The position numbers and the translations under genes are program-made. The notes beneath the pieces are model-generated. The model was not told where the DNA came from. It worked only from the letters and a program-made list of their open reading frames with translations, and ran no database searches. A stretch of 64,000 bases of DNA from Pseudomonas sp. Irchel 3A7 (GTDB lineage Bacteria; Pseudomonadota; Gammaproteobacteria; Pseudomonadales; Pseudomonadaceae): the NCBI RefSeq assembly GCF_900187565.1, contig NZ_FYED01000004.1:310001-374000 (forward strand). Reading direction: 5' to 3'. This document shows, piece by piece, positions 17,599-26,807 of this stretch; positions within the stretch are counted from its first letter, which is position 1, and every line of letters starts with the position of its first letter.

Positions 17599-18904
17599 GG
17601 TCAGGAACCTCGGTTGGGTTGGTGCGGCGAGTGCGCAGCACGAAGTTGAATATGCACAGGGCGAAGGTCACCCCGAGGGCGATCAGCATCGTCAGGTCGA
17701 GCTGGAAGCAGGCGGCGATCACCACCAGCGTCAGGGCCAGGCCCAGCCAGGCAACCAGCTTGCCGCCGATCAGCCGGAAAGGACGGGGCAGATCCGGCTG
17801 GCTGCGTTTGATGCGCAGGTACGCGCCGAAGATGAACAGGTAGCCAACGTTGAGCAGCAGCACGACCGCGAGCATCACCGTGGCCGGGTCGACAGCGGAC
17901 AATGGCAGGCCGATGGCGCCGATCAGCAGCAGCGCCGGGTACGGTGTGCCGCGCTTGCCGGTCTTGCCCAGCCATTGCGGGAACAGGCCATCGCGGGCCA
18001 TGGCGAACAGTTGCCGGGAGGCGGCGTAAACCAGGGAAAAGAAGGTGGCGATCAGGCCGAACACTCCGCCGCAACCAATCACCTTGGCCAGCCACGAGCC
18101 TTCACCGAAGGCACTGTTGCTGGACATCGCCGCGTACAACGGATCACCCGCCGAGCCCACCAGTTCAACGCCGCCGGCACCCGGTGCGCACACCAGCACT
18201 ACCAGCGCGGTGACCAGCAACGTGCCGATGGCCGCGAGTATGCCGCGGGGCATCGTGCGGCCGGGGTTGTCAGCTTCTTCTGCCGCCGAGCCGGTTTGTT
18301 CGATGGTGATGAACAGCCAGATGGCGAACGGCACGCAGGCGAAAATGCCGGCGAGGCTGACGGGGGTGGCGACGTTAGCCGGCAGGGCCAGCAAGTTGCT
18401 CAGTTCGACATGAGGCGCCATGGCCACGCCGAAGGTCAGCAGGGCGACGACGGCGATCACTCCGGCAATGAACGTCAGGCCCATGGCCTCACCGACACCG
18501 CGCAGGTGAATGCCGACAATCACCACGAACAAAGCGATTTTCACCGGCCAGCCGCCGAGACCGAAAATCGATTCGGTGTAGGCGCAGATGAAGGTCGCCG
18601 CCGCACCGGTACCGATGGTCAGCGCCAGCGCACAAGCCACGCCGACGAGGTATCCCACGAACGGTCCGAAAGCACTTTGCGCATAGACGAACACGCCACC
18701 AGCGCTGGGCAGTGCCGTGGACAATTCCGCCACACACAGGGCAAGGCCGCCGCACAGCAGCACCATCAACAGCGTGGCGATCAACATGTTCAGCCAGCCA
18801 CCAGCCGCCAACCCAAAGTTCCAGCCGGAAAACTGCCCGGCCACCACCAACGCAATTCCAAGGCCGGCAATCTTTGGCCAGCCCAACGCACTTTTCTTGA
18901 GCAC
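17591..18904 (-). CDS. APC-family permease, ethanolamine-type
   Basis: 437 residues with about 12 membrane segments. The N-terminal segment GQFSGWNFGLAAGGW closely resembles ethanolamine permeases of Pseudomonas and other bacteria. The next helices carry the ELSTALPSAGGVFVYA motif of the APC superfamily. It is the first gene of a three-gene operon with the PLP enzyme and kinase, so it likely imports the amino alcohol they use. Other amino acids remain possible. Confidence 0.82.
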   Translation of the reverse strand: MLKKSALGWPKIAGLGIALVVAGQFSGWNFGLAAGGWLNMLIATLLMVLLCGGLALCVAELSTALPSAGGVFVYAQSAFGPFVGYLVGVACALALTIGTGAAATFICAYTESIFGLGGWPVKIALFVVIVGIHLRGVGEAMGLTFIAGVIAVVALLTFGVAMAPHVELSNLLALPANVATPVSLAGIFACVPFAIWLFITIEQTGSAAEEADNPGRTMPRGILAAIGTLLVTALVVLVCAPGAGGVELVGSAGDPLYAAMSSNSAFGEGSWLAKVIGCGGVFGLIATFFSLVYAASRQLFAMARDGLFPQWLGKTGKRGTPYPALLLIGAIGLPLSAVDPATVMLAVVLLLNVGYLFIFGAYLRIKRSQPDLPRPFRLIGGKLVAWLGLALTLVVIAACFQLDLTMLIALGVTFALCIFNFVLRTRRTNPTEVPDHA

Positions 18905-19087
18905 AGAAGTCTCCCGCAGCCCTGAGGCCGATTTATTGTTTTTGTGAGAAATGGAGGGGGTGGAGCGTTGCTTTGCGCTTCGATACTACGCGCGGGGTGC
19001 GGTGCGGCATGTTTGCGTGCATGCCAGGTGGTTGGTTGTGGGTGCCAGATTGGGCTATGGAGGAGAGCAGGCCCACCGCGTTATCGT

Positions 19088-19320
19088 TCTTCGCGAGCAG
19101 GCTCGCTCCCACAATGGATCTTCAGTGGATGCAGAGTTTGTGTACGACGATGACCAACTGTGGGAGCGAGCCTGCTCGCGAAGGCGGCGTGTCAGGCGCC
19201 GAGGATGTTGAGTGTGCCGGCTCCTTCGCGAGCAGGCTCGCTCCCACAGGGGATCTCCAGTGAACACGGAATGGGTGTACGACACAGATCCATTGTGGGA
19301 GCGAGCCTGCTCGCGAAGGC
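19088..19320. repeat. cluster of four REP units
   Basis: Four alternating copies of the CGCGAGCAGGCTCGC palindrome at about 19088-19114, 19159-19183, 19222-19250 and 19293-19320 alternate in direction. The spacers contain related GTGTACGAC words, so the block looks duplicated. It fills most of the 437-base gap 18905-19342. I see no gene in the remaining part of that gap. Confidence 0.88.
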
Positions 19321-19342
19321 GGTGTACCAGGCACTGCCATGG

Positions 19343-21469
19343 TCAGATCCGAAAACTCCCCACCAACTGATTCAACCGCGCCGCCTGTTGTTCCAGCTCG
19401 GTACAGGCGCGCAGGGTCGATTGCAGGTTTTCCACGCCTTGCTGGTTGAGGGTGTTGATTTGCGTGATGTCGACGTTCAGCGCCTCGACCACGGCGGTCT
19501 GTTCCTCGGTGGCGGCGGCGACGGACTGGTTGACGTTGTCGATCTCGCCGATGCGCTGGGTCACGCTGCCCAGGCGGGTGCCGGCGAGGTTGGCGATATT
19601 GACGCTTTCCTCGCTGTGTTGCTGGCTCTCGGTCATGGTGGTGACCGAGTCCCGGGCGCCCACTTGCAGTTCCTCGATCATCTGCTGGATCTCCAGCGCC
19701 GAGGTCTGGGTGCGTCCGGCCAGGCTGCGCACTTCATCGGCCACCACGGCAAAACCGCGTCCGGCTTCACCGGCGCGGGCCGCTTCGATGGCGGCGTTGA
19801 GCGCCAGCAGGTTGGTCTGCTGGGAGATACCCTTGATCACTTCGAGGATCTGTCCGATGTTCACGGTCTTGTCGTTGAGCACTTCGATGTTGGCGCACGA
19901 TGCCCTGATTTTCCCGGACAGCTCGTTCATCACCTCGATCGTGCGCTGCACCACCTGACGCCCGTCTTCCGCCTGTTGCCGGGCATTGGATGCCTGGTGC
20001 GAGGCATCGCTGGCGTTATGTGCAATCTCCTGGGCAGCGGCGCCCAATTGATTGATTGCTGCCGCCACGCTGTTGGTGCGGGTCGATTGATCGTCGAAGT
20101 TGCTCAGCGATGAATTGGACGCTTCCAGCACGCGACGAGCCCCTTCGTTGACGCCGAGCGCCGCCGACGACACTTCGCGAATCGACTGATGGATACGCTC
20201 GACAAACCGGTTGAACGCCGTCGCCAGCTGACCGATCTCATCCCGCGATTGCACCTGCAGACGCCGGGTCAAGTCGCCTTCGCCGAGGGAAATATCCTCC
20301 ATGACCCGCGTCAGCACTTGCAGCGGTCGGGTGATGCGCTGCGCGGTGTACCAGATCAACAGCAGGCCGAGCAGGGCCGAGCCGCCGCCGAGCAGCAGTT
20401 CCAGTGCGGTGCTTTGCACGCCTTGGGCGTCGAGTTGCTTTTGCAGGGAGGTGACCGGTGCCAGCAGCACGTCCTGCGGAACGCCCACCAGCACGCCCCA
20501 AGGGGCTGCACCGGCAATCGGTGCCAGCGGTTCGAGGACCTTGATCTGCTGCGGGTCGACAAAGACTTTTGGCTGGCCCTGGCGCAAGACGTCCATCACC
20601 TCGGCATTGTCCATCGGTTGACCCAGGCGACTGACGTCCTGGCTGTTGGCGGAGATGACGCCGCGAGGGCTGACGATGCTGATCTGGCCATGGCCATCGA
20701 ACAGTTGCAGGGCGCTGGCTTCGCTGTTCTTTTGCAGCGCGGCGAGGTTGATGTCGAGGCCGACCACGGCAATGACTTTGCCGCTTTCCAGCAGCGGAAA
20801 GGCGACGCTGGTCACCAGTTTGCGACTGCCGGACGCCTCGTCGAAGTAGGGCTCCAGCACGCAGGCCTGACGGGTGTCGCGGGCGCAAGTGTAGAAGGCG
20901 TTGTAGGGCGCGCCGCTCGGCCCCGGCTCGGTGTTGGCGAGCAGTTCTTCGTCACCGATCACCGCTTGCAGCTCGCCGGGCTTGCTCTGCACCCAGTACA
21001 GCGAGAAACGCCCGGTTTCGTTGCTGCCCAGATCCGCCTTGTCGACGAAACCGGCGTCGGCACCGTCCAGGGCGTCGGGTTCAAAAATGACGTAAAGCCC
21101 GAGCAGGTCGGGCTTGTCGATGAGGGCCTGGTGAAGCTGGGTACTCAGCGCCTGGCGCAGTTGTGGGCGGGTCAGCGTCCCCTGGTGCTGGAGTTGCCGC
21201 AGATAGAGTAAGTATCGCGACAGCCCCTGGCCGAATTCATGGGTCTGCATGAAGGTGCGCTGCACCTGCATGGCCTGCACTTTGCCCAGGGCCTGCATGT
21301 GTTCCTTGGCCGCATCGGCGAGCATTTCGCTGCTGGCCTCGGCGACTTGCCGGCTGCTTTTGTGGGTCTGGTAAAGCGACAGGCCCATCAGCAAACCCAC
21401 CACCAACAACAGGCAGAGGCCGGCGAGCAGGGCGATCTTGCTCTGGATCGTCAGGAATTTTTTCTGCAT
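19343..21469 (-). CDS. methyl-accepting chemotaxis protein
   Basis: 708 residues from the ATG at 21467-21469. An upstream extension in the same frame translates REP DNA and is rejected. Order: TM1 (about 12-34), a large periplasmic double-Cache region (about 40-360), TM2 (about 372-392), HAMP, then the signalling domain with the hairpin [20 protein letters not shown]. The ligand is unknown; the standard dCache amino-acid motif is not obvious. Neighbouring catabolic genes make an aromatic or amine attractant possible but nothing more. Confidence 0.9.
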   Translation of the reverse strand: MQKKFLTIQSKIALLAGLCLLLVVGLLMGLSLYQTHKSSRQVAEASSEMLADAAKEHMQALGKVQAMQVQRTFMQTHEFGQGLSRYLLYLRQLQHQGTLTRPQLRQALSTQLHQALIDKPDLLGLYVIFEPDALDGADAGFVDKADLGSNETGRFSLYWVQSKPGELQAVIGDEELLANTEPGPSGAPYNAFYTCARDTRQACVLEPYFDEASGSRKLVTSVAFPLLESGKVIAVVGLDINLAALQKNSEASALQLFDGHGQISIVSPRGVISANSQDVSRLGQPMDNAEVMDVLRQGQPKVFVDPQQIKVLEPLAPIAGAAPWGVLVGVPQDVLLAPVTSLQKQLDAQGVQSTALELLLGGGSALLGLLLIWYTAQRITRPLQVLTRVMEDISLGEGDLTRRLQVQSRDEIGQLATAFNRFVERIHQSIREVSSAALGVNEGARRVLEASNSSLSNFDDQSTRTNSVAAAINQLGAAAQEIAHNASDASHQASNARQQAEDGRQVVQRTIEVMNELSGKIRASCANIEVLNDKTVNIGQILEVIKGISQQTNLLALNAAIEAARAGEAGRGFAVVADEVRSLAGRTQTSALEIQQMIEELQVGARDSVTTMTESQQHSEESVNIANLAGTRLGSVTQRIGEIDNVNQSVAAATEEQTAVVEALNVDITQINTLNQQGVENLQSTLRACTELEQQAARLNQLVGSFRI

Positions 21470-21504
21470 TGGAAAGGCCTTTTTCCTTGAAGTGAACCCG
21501 ATCC

Positions 21505-21606
21505 CTGTAGGAGCGAGCATGCTCGCGATGGACGTCAACGATAACGCGGGCTGCCTGGATGCCCGCGTTGCCTGGGCGTTCATCGCGAGCGAGCTCGCTC
21601 CTACAG
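21505..21606. repeat. REP doublet
   Basis: TGTAGGAGCGAGCATGCTCG and GCGAGCGAGCTCGCTCC face each other between the porin stop and the chemoreceptor start. Confidence 0.87.
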
Positions 21607-21621
21607 GGGGCGCGTGGTGGC

Positions 21622-22944
21622 TTAGAACGTCGTGGCGAAAATCACCTGGCTGTAGAGGTTCTTGTCGTTGTTGCCCAGCTGCGTGCCGCCTTGGTCAGCG
21701 CTCTTGTCCGGCTGGAACAGGCCGATCAGCGGCATGATGCTCAGGTGGTCGTTGACGTGCCATTCGGCATACAGGTCCGTTTCGCGGCCATCGGTATTGC
21801 CCAGGTTGCGGTCGATGGTGTCGAAGTTGAAATGCATCACGCCCACGCTCAGGTTCTCCAGCGGCGAGACACTGAACTTCACTTGCTGGATGCGCGAGTT
21901 GCTGTTGAACGGCCCGGCATAGTTGCCCGCCACTTCACCCTGGAACCAGGTGCCGAAACCGCGGCTGAAACCGTAGAACAGCGTGTCGTAGTTTTCCGAG
22001 AAACGGCTGTAGCGGTAGCTGACATAGGGCGCCCAGTTCACGTCGGAGAAGGTCCAGCCGGCTTCCAGGTACCAGCCGTCTTCGTCGGAGGAGTGGGGTT
22101 TGTCCTGCTTGGCGTATTCGCCGGACAGGAACAGGTCTTTGACCCCGGCATTGCCGGTGGCGCGCAGGCTGTAGGTCTTCATGCCGTCGCGTTCAAGTTG
22201 AATCGGTGAGGCGTATTGCTCGTCGATGTCGGTGGTGTCGATGTAGGTCAGGCCGACGGTGCCGGCTTCGGATACGTGCTCCAGGGTGCCGACGTACATT
22301 TCGGTCTTGGCCTGGGAGCGGTTGTTGGATTTGAGCCACATCAGGTCGCTGCGCCAGCCTTCCTTGCCGCCGATACGCAACACGGCGGTCTCGTCGAACG
22401 CCTTGCGTGCCGCCAGCCAGTAGGCGCCGCCACGGTTGAACTCACCGTCGGCAATGCCTTTGCCCAGGTTCAGCGCGTCGCCATTAATCAGGAAACCGTC
22501 GCCGATCAAGATGTTCTGGCGGCCAAAGGACAGGTCGATCCCGTCGCTGCCCAGCACCGGGAACAGATCGGCCGAACGCCAGCCGAGGTAGGCATCTTCG
22601 AACTTGGTGGTGCGTTCCGAACCGTCGCTGAAACCGGCGGCATCGCCGTCGCCCCAAGTGCCGGAGCTGAGCATGTTCGCCGCACCGTAAGCGGTGCCGA
22701 CACCGCCCAGGCCCTGGTCGAACGCCAGGCCGTACTTGATATAACCCTCGCGCCACGAGGACGAACCTTCGTCGAGACGACCCGACAGGGCGTAGTTTTC
22801 CTGGCTGTGGAAAATGCCGAAAACCGCTTCCAGGGTGGCGTTCAGGTGACTGTCGTCATCGGCGTAGAGTTCATAAGCTCCGGCCTGCCCGGCACTGATC
22901 ATCAGCGCGAGCGTGGAAAGTCGAAGCAAGGGAGACTTGAGCAT
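21622..22944 (-). CDS. outer-membrane porin, alginate-export-like
   Basis: 440 residues with a signal peptide (about 1-23, ending AGA). The remainder is a beta-barrel pattern of alternating aromatic strands, ending in the C-terminal Phe (VIFATTF) needed for outer-membrane insertion. It resembles the alginate-export family (Alginate_exp, AlgE-like) found in many Pseudomonas loci unrelated to alginate. No biosynthetic genes are near. A transport role for an aromatic or acidic substrate is possible. Confidence 0.82.
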   Translation of the reverse strand: MLKSPLLRLSTLALMISAGQAGAYELYADDDSHLNATLEAVFGIFHSQENYALSGRLDEGSSSWREGYIKYGLAFDQGLGGVGTAYGAANMLSSGTWGDGDAAGFSDGSERTTKFEDAYLGWRSADLFPVLGSDGIDLSFGRQNILIGDGFLINGDALNLGKGIADGEFNRGGAYWLAARKAFDETAVLRIGGKEGWRSDLMWLKSNNRSQAKTEMYVGTLEHVSEAGTVGLTYIDTTDIDEQYASPIQLERDGMKTYSLRATGNAGVKDLFLSGEYAKQDKPHSSDEDGWYLEAGWTFSDVNWAPYVSYRYSRFSENYDTLFYGFSRGFGTWFQGEVAGNYAGPFNSNSRIQQVKFSVSPLENLSVGVMHFNFDTIDRNLGNTDGRETDLYAEWHVNDHLSIMPLIGLFQPDKSADQGGTQLGNNDKNLYSQVIFATTF

Positions 22945-23136
22945 GGCATGACATCCGTTCTTGTTCTTAGGCGCAGGGTTGCGGTCTTTTTAGATACTAA
23001 GGGCCGCGTTTTTTTTGGCCTTTTGCCTGTTTGCCAATTAGTTGGTTGTGCATGCCAGATTGCATGGCAGGGTGATGGCACGGAGGTTTTTTGCTGCTTC
23101 TATTGATGGGCTCCTGTGCCGCGTCGAATTGCATCG

Positions 23137-23192
23137 CTCTGTAGGAGCTGCCGAAGGCTGCGATCTTTTGGCGGCTCCTACGAGAGCGATCC
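23137..23192. repeat. REP-like hairpin of the GGAGCTGCCGAAGGCTGCGATC family
   Basis: TCGCTCTGTAGGAGC..GGCTCCTACGAGAGCGA forms an imperfect hairpin over 56 bases, a known-looking Pseudomonas interspersed repeat of a different family from the GGAGCGAGC type. Confidence 0.7.
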
Positions 23193-23367
23193 TTCTGGAG
23201 CAGAGGCACGACGTCCCACATCCAAGGTCGCTAACGCGAACTACGCATTGACCCAATTCATCACTTTAAGACCAAGCCCACTCTAGCTCCGATCATGGTA
23301 CTCATTAACCAATATGCCGTTCGTCGCTTTATTGATTTAAATATGGGCTGATTCAAGGAGTGGTAAC

Positions 23368-23436
23368 TTGAAAATGAAAGAAACTTCCTACTCCGTCCTA
23401 CAGATAATTTGGTATGGCGTTATTCGTTTTGTTTAA
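23368..23436 (+). other. candidate small ORF upstream of mcbA
   Basis: A TTG (23368) or ATG (23374) start after AAGGAGTGGTAAC gives 20-22 residues (MKETSYSVLQIIWYGVIRFV) ending at TAA 23434-23436. The ribosome site is good, yet the peptide matches nothing I know. It could be a leader peptide, a gene remnant or chance. Confidence 0.25.
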
Positions 23437-23482
23437 TTGGTGTCTTGATGAAAATGTAGTTGATTTGAGGGGGGTAACAGGA

Positions 23483-23569
23483 TTGTGTTTTTCGGTGTTT
23501 GTTCAAGCTATTAGTGAGCGAAAAGGCAGTCCCGGATTTCTGTATGAACTCTCCGGTGAGGTTGAGTGA
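23483..23569 (+). other. second candidate small ORF upstream of mcbA
   Basis: After GAGGGGGGTAACAGGA a TTG start gives 28 residues ending GEVE, stop at 23567-23569. No family recognised. Both small frames follow a GGTAAC word, which may point to remnants of one gene. Confidence 0.2.
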
Positions 23570-23681
23570 AGTTTCCTACAAGTGAACAGAGCGGTGCCTT
23601 GCTACCCGCTGAAAAAGATAATAAATATATAGGTGTCACCTAGTGCAGGTGGCACTTCCTCTAATAGTGAGTAACTAAATT

Positions 23682-23891
23682 ATGAAAAGTGAAAATCTTG
23701 GTGAAGTTCTCTATTTTGGCGATGAATTTGATTTTGGCTCCTGCCCACATATAGCTGGAGGTTCTGGTAGTGCGGGTGGGTGTGGCGGTAGCGGCGGCTG
23801 TGGGGGCGGAGGCGGTTGTAAAGGTGGGAGTGGCGGAAGTGGCGGATGTGGGGGGAACAATATAACCCCGACGTCGTCCGACAACGACTAA
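23682..23891 (+). CDS. mcbA: microcin B17-like azole-containing peptide precursor
   Basis: 69 residues, the same length as E. coli McbA. The leader (about 1-26) has an LGEVL segment comparable to the FGVVL of McbA, which is bound by the modifying complex. The core (27 onward) is Gly with 4 Cys (34, 40, 46, 56) and 5 Ser (28, 30, 37, 50, 53) that could become thiazoles and oxazoles, mostly in GGC/GGS triplets. The tail NNITPTSSDND is acidic. Unlike McbA, no Ser and Cys are adjacent in the core; the only SC pair (20-21) is in the leader. In E. coli the product inhibits DNA gyrase. The five modification and export genes follow directly. A weak GTGAG is the only ribosome site. Confidence 0.85.
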   Translation: MKSENLGEVLYFGDEFDFGSCPHIAGGSGSAGGCGGSGGCGGGGGCKGGSGGSGGCGGNNITPTSSDND

Positions 23892-23904
23892 TATTTCAAT
23901 GAAT

Positions 23905-23936
23905 AAGGCTTTTCTAGTCTTGACTAGAAAAGCCTT
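23905..23936 (+). promoter_or_regulatory. perfect 15-base-pair hairpin between mcbA and mcbB
   Basis: AAGGCTTTTCTAGTC and GACTAGAAAAGCCTT are separated by only TT. No T run follows, so it is not a standard terminator. It ends 13 bases before the mcbB start and just before its GGAAAG ribosome site. It may protect the mcbA message or lower transcription into mcbB, giving more precursor than enzyme. Confidence 0.75.
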
Positions 23937-23949
23937 GGAAAGAAACTCC

Positions 23950-24810
23950 ATGAAGCTAAGTATACAAAGTTACGAAATACTAAATTTTCCTTCTGGAAAC
24001 CTGCTGGTGTCCAAAAGGGGGGTGTCGAAAATAAACTCTTTGTCGTTATTGGCGGCGTTAAGTAAATTGCAAAGTTATACAAGTATTTCTAAGGCTGAGC
24101 TTAACGATGTGTTGTCGGAACATGGCCTGAATCCAGAAGCAGCATATAAGTTTCTTGAACAGGCAATTTCCATCAAGGAGGCCATAGGTGATCTCTATTT
24201 TGAAAAAGCTATCGTTGCACATGATTGGGGTGAACACTCCGATCTGGAGCAATTGTTGAAAAGTGAGATCACTACCCCTCTTGAAGTTCGCGAAGATCTG
24301 GACTCGCTATCAGATAGTGTATTAAATAACAGATGCTATATTGTTATTCTTTGCAAGAATTATGATTATGATCGTGTTAGGAAAATATACTTCAAATTGG
24401 CTGATGTGGCGCCTGGAAGCGCCATTAGTATTGGTTATCGCACGGGTGGTTCTTACTGCATTAGTCAGCCGTACTTGCCGAGGATTGGGAATCCGTGTCA
24501 TTTTTGCAATGTAGACAGATTGATTGATTATGAGGAATATAAGTCAAGTAAAAGTCATTGGTCAAAGCTCCTGAAATTTTGTAAAAGCAAACATATTGCG
24601 GTGCCAACAGATCCATTAAGTATTCTTCAGCGATCATTAGTAGTAGGGGCGCTAATCAGGAAAATAAAACTTCTGACAAGTCCCGATGCTGAGCGTCGCT
24701 TTCAAGATAATATACTCCAAGAGACTCATGTCGATTTCAAGAATGCCTTTGTGAGAGATGTTTCGGCTTCTCACTGGCATATGTGTGACTGCCTGAGGTT
24801 GGAAAGATGA
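23950..24810 (+). CDS. mcbB: McbB-like azole synthetase scaffold (E1-like) protein
   Basis: 286 residues from the ATG after GGAAAG. An upstream in-frame ATG at 23899 would translate through the hairpin and is rejected; E. coli McbB has about 295 residues, consistent with this start. McbB recognises the leader peptide and activates the cyclodehydratase. A CHFC motif (near residue 180) and a CDC motif near the C terminus (HMCDCLRLER) give the four Cys of a structural zinc site. AT-rich codon use fits acquisition by transfer. Its TGA overlaps the mcbC ATG. Confidence 0.8.
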   Translation: MKLSIQSYEILNFPSGNLLVSKRGVSKINSLSLLAALSKLQSYTSISKAELNDVLSEHGLNPEAAYKFLEQAISIKEAIGDLYFEKAIVAHDWGEHSDLEQLLKSEITTPLEVREDLDSLSDSVLNNRCYIVILCKNYDYDRVRKIYFKLADVAPGSAISIGYRTGGSYCISQPYLPRIGNPCHFCNVDRLIDYEEYKSSKSHWSKLLKFCKSKHIAVPTDPLSILQRSLVVGALIRKIKLLTSPDAERRFQDNILQETHVDFKNAFVRDVSASHWHMCDCLRLER

Positions 24811-25610
24811 AATATATTCCTCATGATTATTATCTAAAATTTATGGATCCCGTTGTTCATGCCGAGACCCTGGATTTTCATGCTAAGGGGAATTACACGA
24901 TCCATGATGCATTCAAACATGCTACTCAACTGCATGGCTTCAGTGATCAACAACTTTCACAGCTTACTGGGAATGAGTTGAGGCTTTATCCAGACATGGA
25001 CTTGACGTTTCCGATCTGTCCCGAAATTTATCCGGATACGACTATCTGTCGTAATGAGTCTTGTGAGACTTTCTCAAGTGCAAACATTGATTTTTCTATA
25101 ATTGAAAAATTAATATCTCCTATTCTGTCCTCAAATATGATGAGCTACAAAAGAGGATATCCGAGCGGCGGCGCGCTGTACCCAGCTGAGATATTTATTT
25201 GCTCGCTTATGGAAAACAATGAAAGCTGGCCTTGTCCGGAGAAGATCCTACATTTGTTACCACAGTCAAGAAGTTTTGAGGTGGTGCAGGGCACTCAAGA
25301 AATAGCAAAGTTGAAACAGGCGATATTGTCTGCTCCAGGAGGTATTGGTGCGCCAAGTATTGCAGTGGTTTACGCGGTCTATATACCTAAAACACTTTTT
25401 AAGTACAGGTATCGTGGATACCGGCTTGCCTTGATGGAAATTGGATCTATATACATGCTCGTCGAGTTGCAAGCCAAACAGTTGGGGTTGCAATGTCGAT
25501 TATGGTCAGCTTACACCGACACAATGCTAAATAAGGCTATAGGCCTTAACCCAGCGCTTTTTTTTCCGATGTGTGTCCACTTCATTGGTGAGAAACATGA
25601 TTCTTTATAA
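24807..25610 (+). CDS. mcbC: McbC-like FMN azoline dehydrogenase
   Basis: 267 residues of the nitroreductase-like SagB/McbC family. It has SYKRGYPSGGALYPAEIF (near 112-129), the FMN-binding and catalytic segment typical of peptide azoline oxidases, and YRYRGYRLALMEIGSIYMLV (near 195), where Lys/Tyr residues abstract a proton. It oxidises azolines in the peptide to aromatic azoles. E. coli McbC is about 272 residues. Start and stop both overlap neighbours. Confidence 0.85.
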   Translation: MKYIPHDYYLKFMDPVVHAETLDFHAKGNYTIHDAFKHATQLHGFSDQQLSQLTGNELRLYPDMDLTFPICPEIYPDTTICRNESCETFSSANIDFSIIEKLISPILSSNMMSYKRGYPSGGALYPAEIFICSLMENNESWPCPEKILHLLPQSRSFEVVQGTQEIAKLKQAILSAPGGIGAPSIAVVYAVYIPKTLFKYRYRGYRLALMEIGSIYMLVELQAKQLGLQCRLWSAYTDTMLNKAIGLNPALFFPMCVHFIGEKHDSL

Positions 25611-26796
25611 TCCTCCTCACTTCCCAACATTGCCCGGTGCTCTGATTTGTCAGCCGGCTTGCCTACTATCTTTTCCGTTTTCTGTTGAAGTTGAAGACTC
25701 TTGGTTGAATGGTGGTTCTGGAATAGGAAACGGTTCCTCCTCTATAAAATCGGCCTTGGGAGAATATTTCGAAAGACGGCATTTTTATATGGAGGTGAAG
25801 TCAGGCACAGTCGGGGATATCAATTTTTCCTTGAGGAAAGAAGAGGCTGATCGATTTTTGTATGCTTTCTCTCAAACTAATGACAATAATCTAACTTCGG
25901 CACAACTTTCCAGTCATTTGTTTAATTTAACAAAGGTGTATCGGGCATCGGATTTTTCTAGCTGTTACATACCTACTGCATGTATTTCTCTTAATTATCG
26001 TGGGGTCGAAAGTGAAATTGCAATATACCCACTGCGAGATACGTGTGGTTGCAGTTTTCACTGGAGTTTTGAGAAGGCCGCTTTTGGATCGATAAAGGAA
26101 AGTTTGGAGAGGCAGTTTCTGACAAAATTCTGGATGACCAAAAAATGCTCTGGGCTAATTTCAGATAATGATGTCAAAACAGCCTTGGATGGAAACCGTG
26201 CTAAAGCGTTGTACGATGCACTTAGTAAGTCGGGTGAGCTCGCTGTTATCGATATTTCTGATCCAGGGTATCCGGGGGTGTGCTTGTTAACGGTTTATGG
26301 TCAAGAGAATAAAAAACGCCATGTTCAATACTGCGCTGGAATGTCATATGCAGGAACCCTCAGTGACTCGCTAGAAAAATCAATCTATGAGTTGTGGCAA
26401 ACTTATAGGTTTATTGATTTGTTTAAGGCGATTGAAAGTGATGAGGATGAGGTTGAGGATCCTTATTTGAGTTACTTTCTGAGTTGTAACACATATGAAA
26501 CATTTAAAGAGGTGACTTCGATAGAGGTTTGGCAAGGTGCGACACAGAAATCAATGCTTGACTTTAGCTTGTCCGGTTTTCTGTTGAAGCTCGAAGAGCA
26601 GAGGATTGACGGCTATCTCTATGCTAATACAGTCGCCATAAACGATGGCTTGTATTATTTTTGTAAATTTGTGTCTCCTGATCTGTTTTTGCACATGAAT
26701 AATTCTAAAAACATAAACATCTGTAATAAATATTCTGAGAGTTTTATTGATCAGATATTAACTGATCGAAAAAATACTATGGTCCCATTTCCGTAG
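25597..26796 (+). CDS. mcbD: McbD-like YcaO cyclodehydratase
   Basis: 399 residues from the ATG preceded by GGTGAG; a GTG 24 bases earlier is a weaker alternative. E. coli McbD has about 396. YcaO domain features include KSALGEYFERRHFY (near 48-61), matching the ATP/Mg-binding KxxxExxER element, and SLEKSIYELWQTY (near 255-267), matching the second helix. It uses ATP to cyclise Ser and Cys side chains with the backbone, together with McbB. It overlaps mcbC by 14 bases. Confidence 0.85.
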   Translation: MILYNPPHFPTLPGALICQPACLLSFPFSVEVEDSWLNGGSGIGNGSSSIKSALGEYFERRHFYMEVKSGTVGDINFSLRKEEADRFLYAFSQTNDNNLTSAQLSSHLFNLTKVYRASDFSSCYIPTACISLNYRGVESEIAIYPLRDTCGCSFHWSFEKAAFGSIKESLERQFLTKFWMTKKCSGLISDNDVKTALDGNRAKALYDALSKSGELAVIDISDPGYPGVCLLTVYGQENKKRHVQYCAGMSYAGTLSDSLEKSIYELWQTYRFIDLFKAIESDEDEVEDPYLSYFLSCNTYETFKEVTSIEVWQGATQKSMLDFSLSGFLLKLEEQRIDGYLYANTVAINDGLYYFCKFVSPDLFLHMNNSKNINICNKYSESFIDQILTDRKNTMVPFP

Positions 26797-26807
26797 AAGG
26801 GTGTTCT

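Larger units (their letters stand above)
22945..23681. other. 737-base intergenic region, GC to AT transition
   Basis: The left 270 bases resemble the host chromosome and include a REP-like hairpin. From about 23215 the sequence becomes clearly AT-rich and stays so through 28279. The right part holds two short translatable frames and must hold the mcbA promoter; TTGCTA (23599-23604) with TAAATA (23622-23627) is a weak candidate. No long gene is present. Confidence 0.6.

Noticed and set aside
19088..19320. CRISPR-like array
   Set aside because: The four units alternate in orientation and are palindromic REP elements with short related spacers, not direct repeats with unique spacers, and no cas gene is near.
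21470..21583. N-terminal extension of the chemoreceptor
   Set aside because: The 38 extra codons translate a REP element; the first transmembrane segment is correctly placed only from the ATG at 21469. The same reasoning removed extensions of the YedK-like protein.
23661..23951. Minus-strand frame of 96 codons over mcbA
   Set aside because: It is the reverse of the Gly codon run in mcbA, giving only low-complexity Pro/Thr/Ala sequence.
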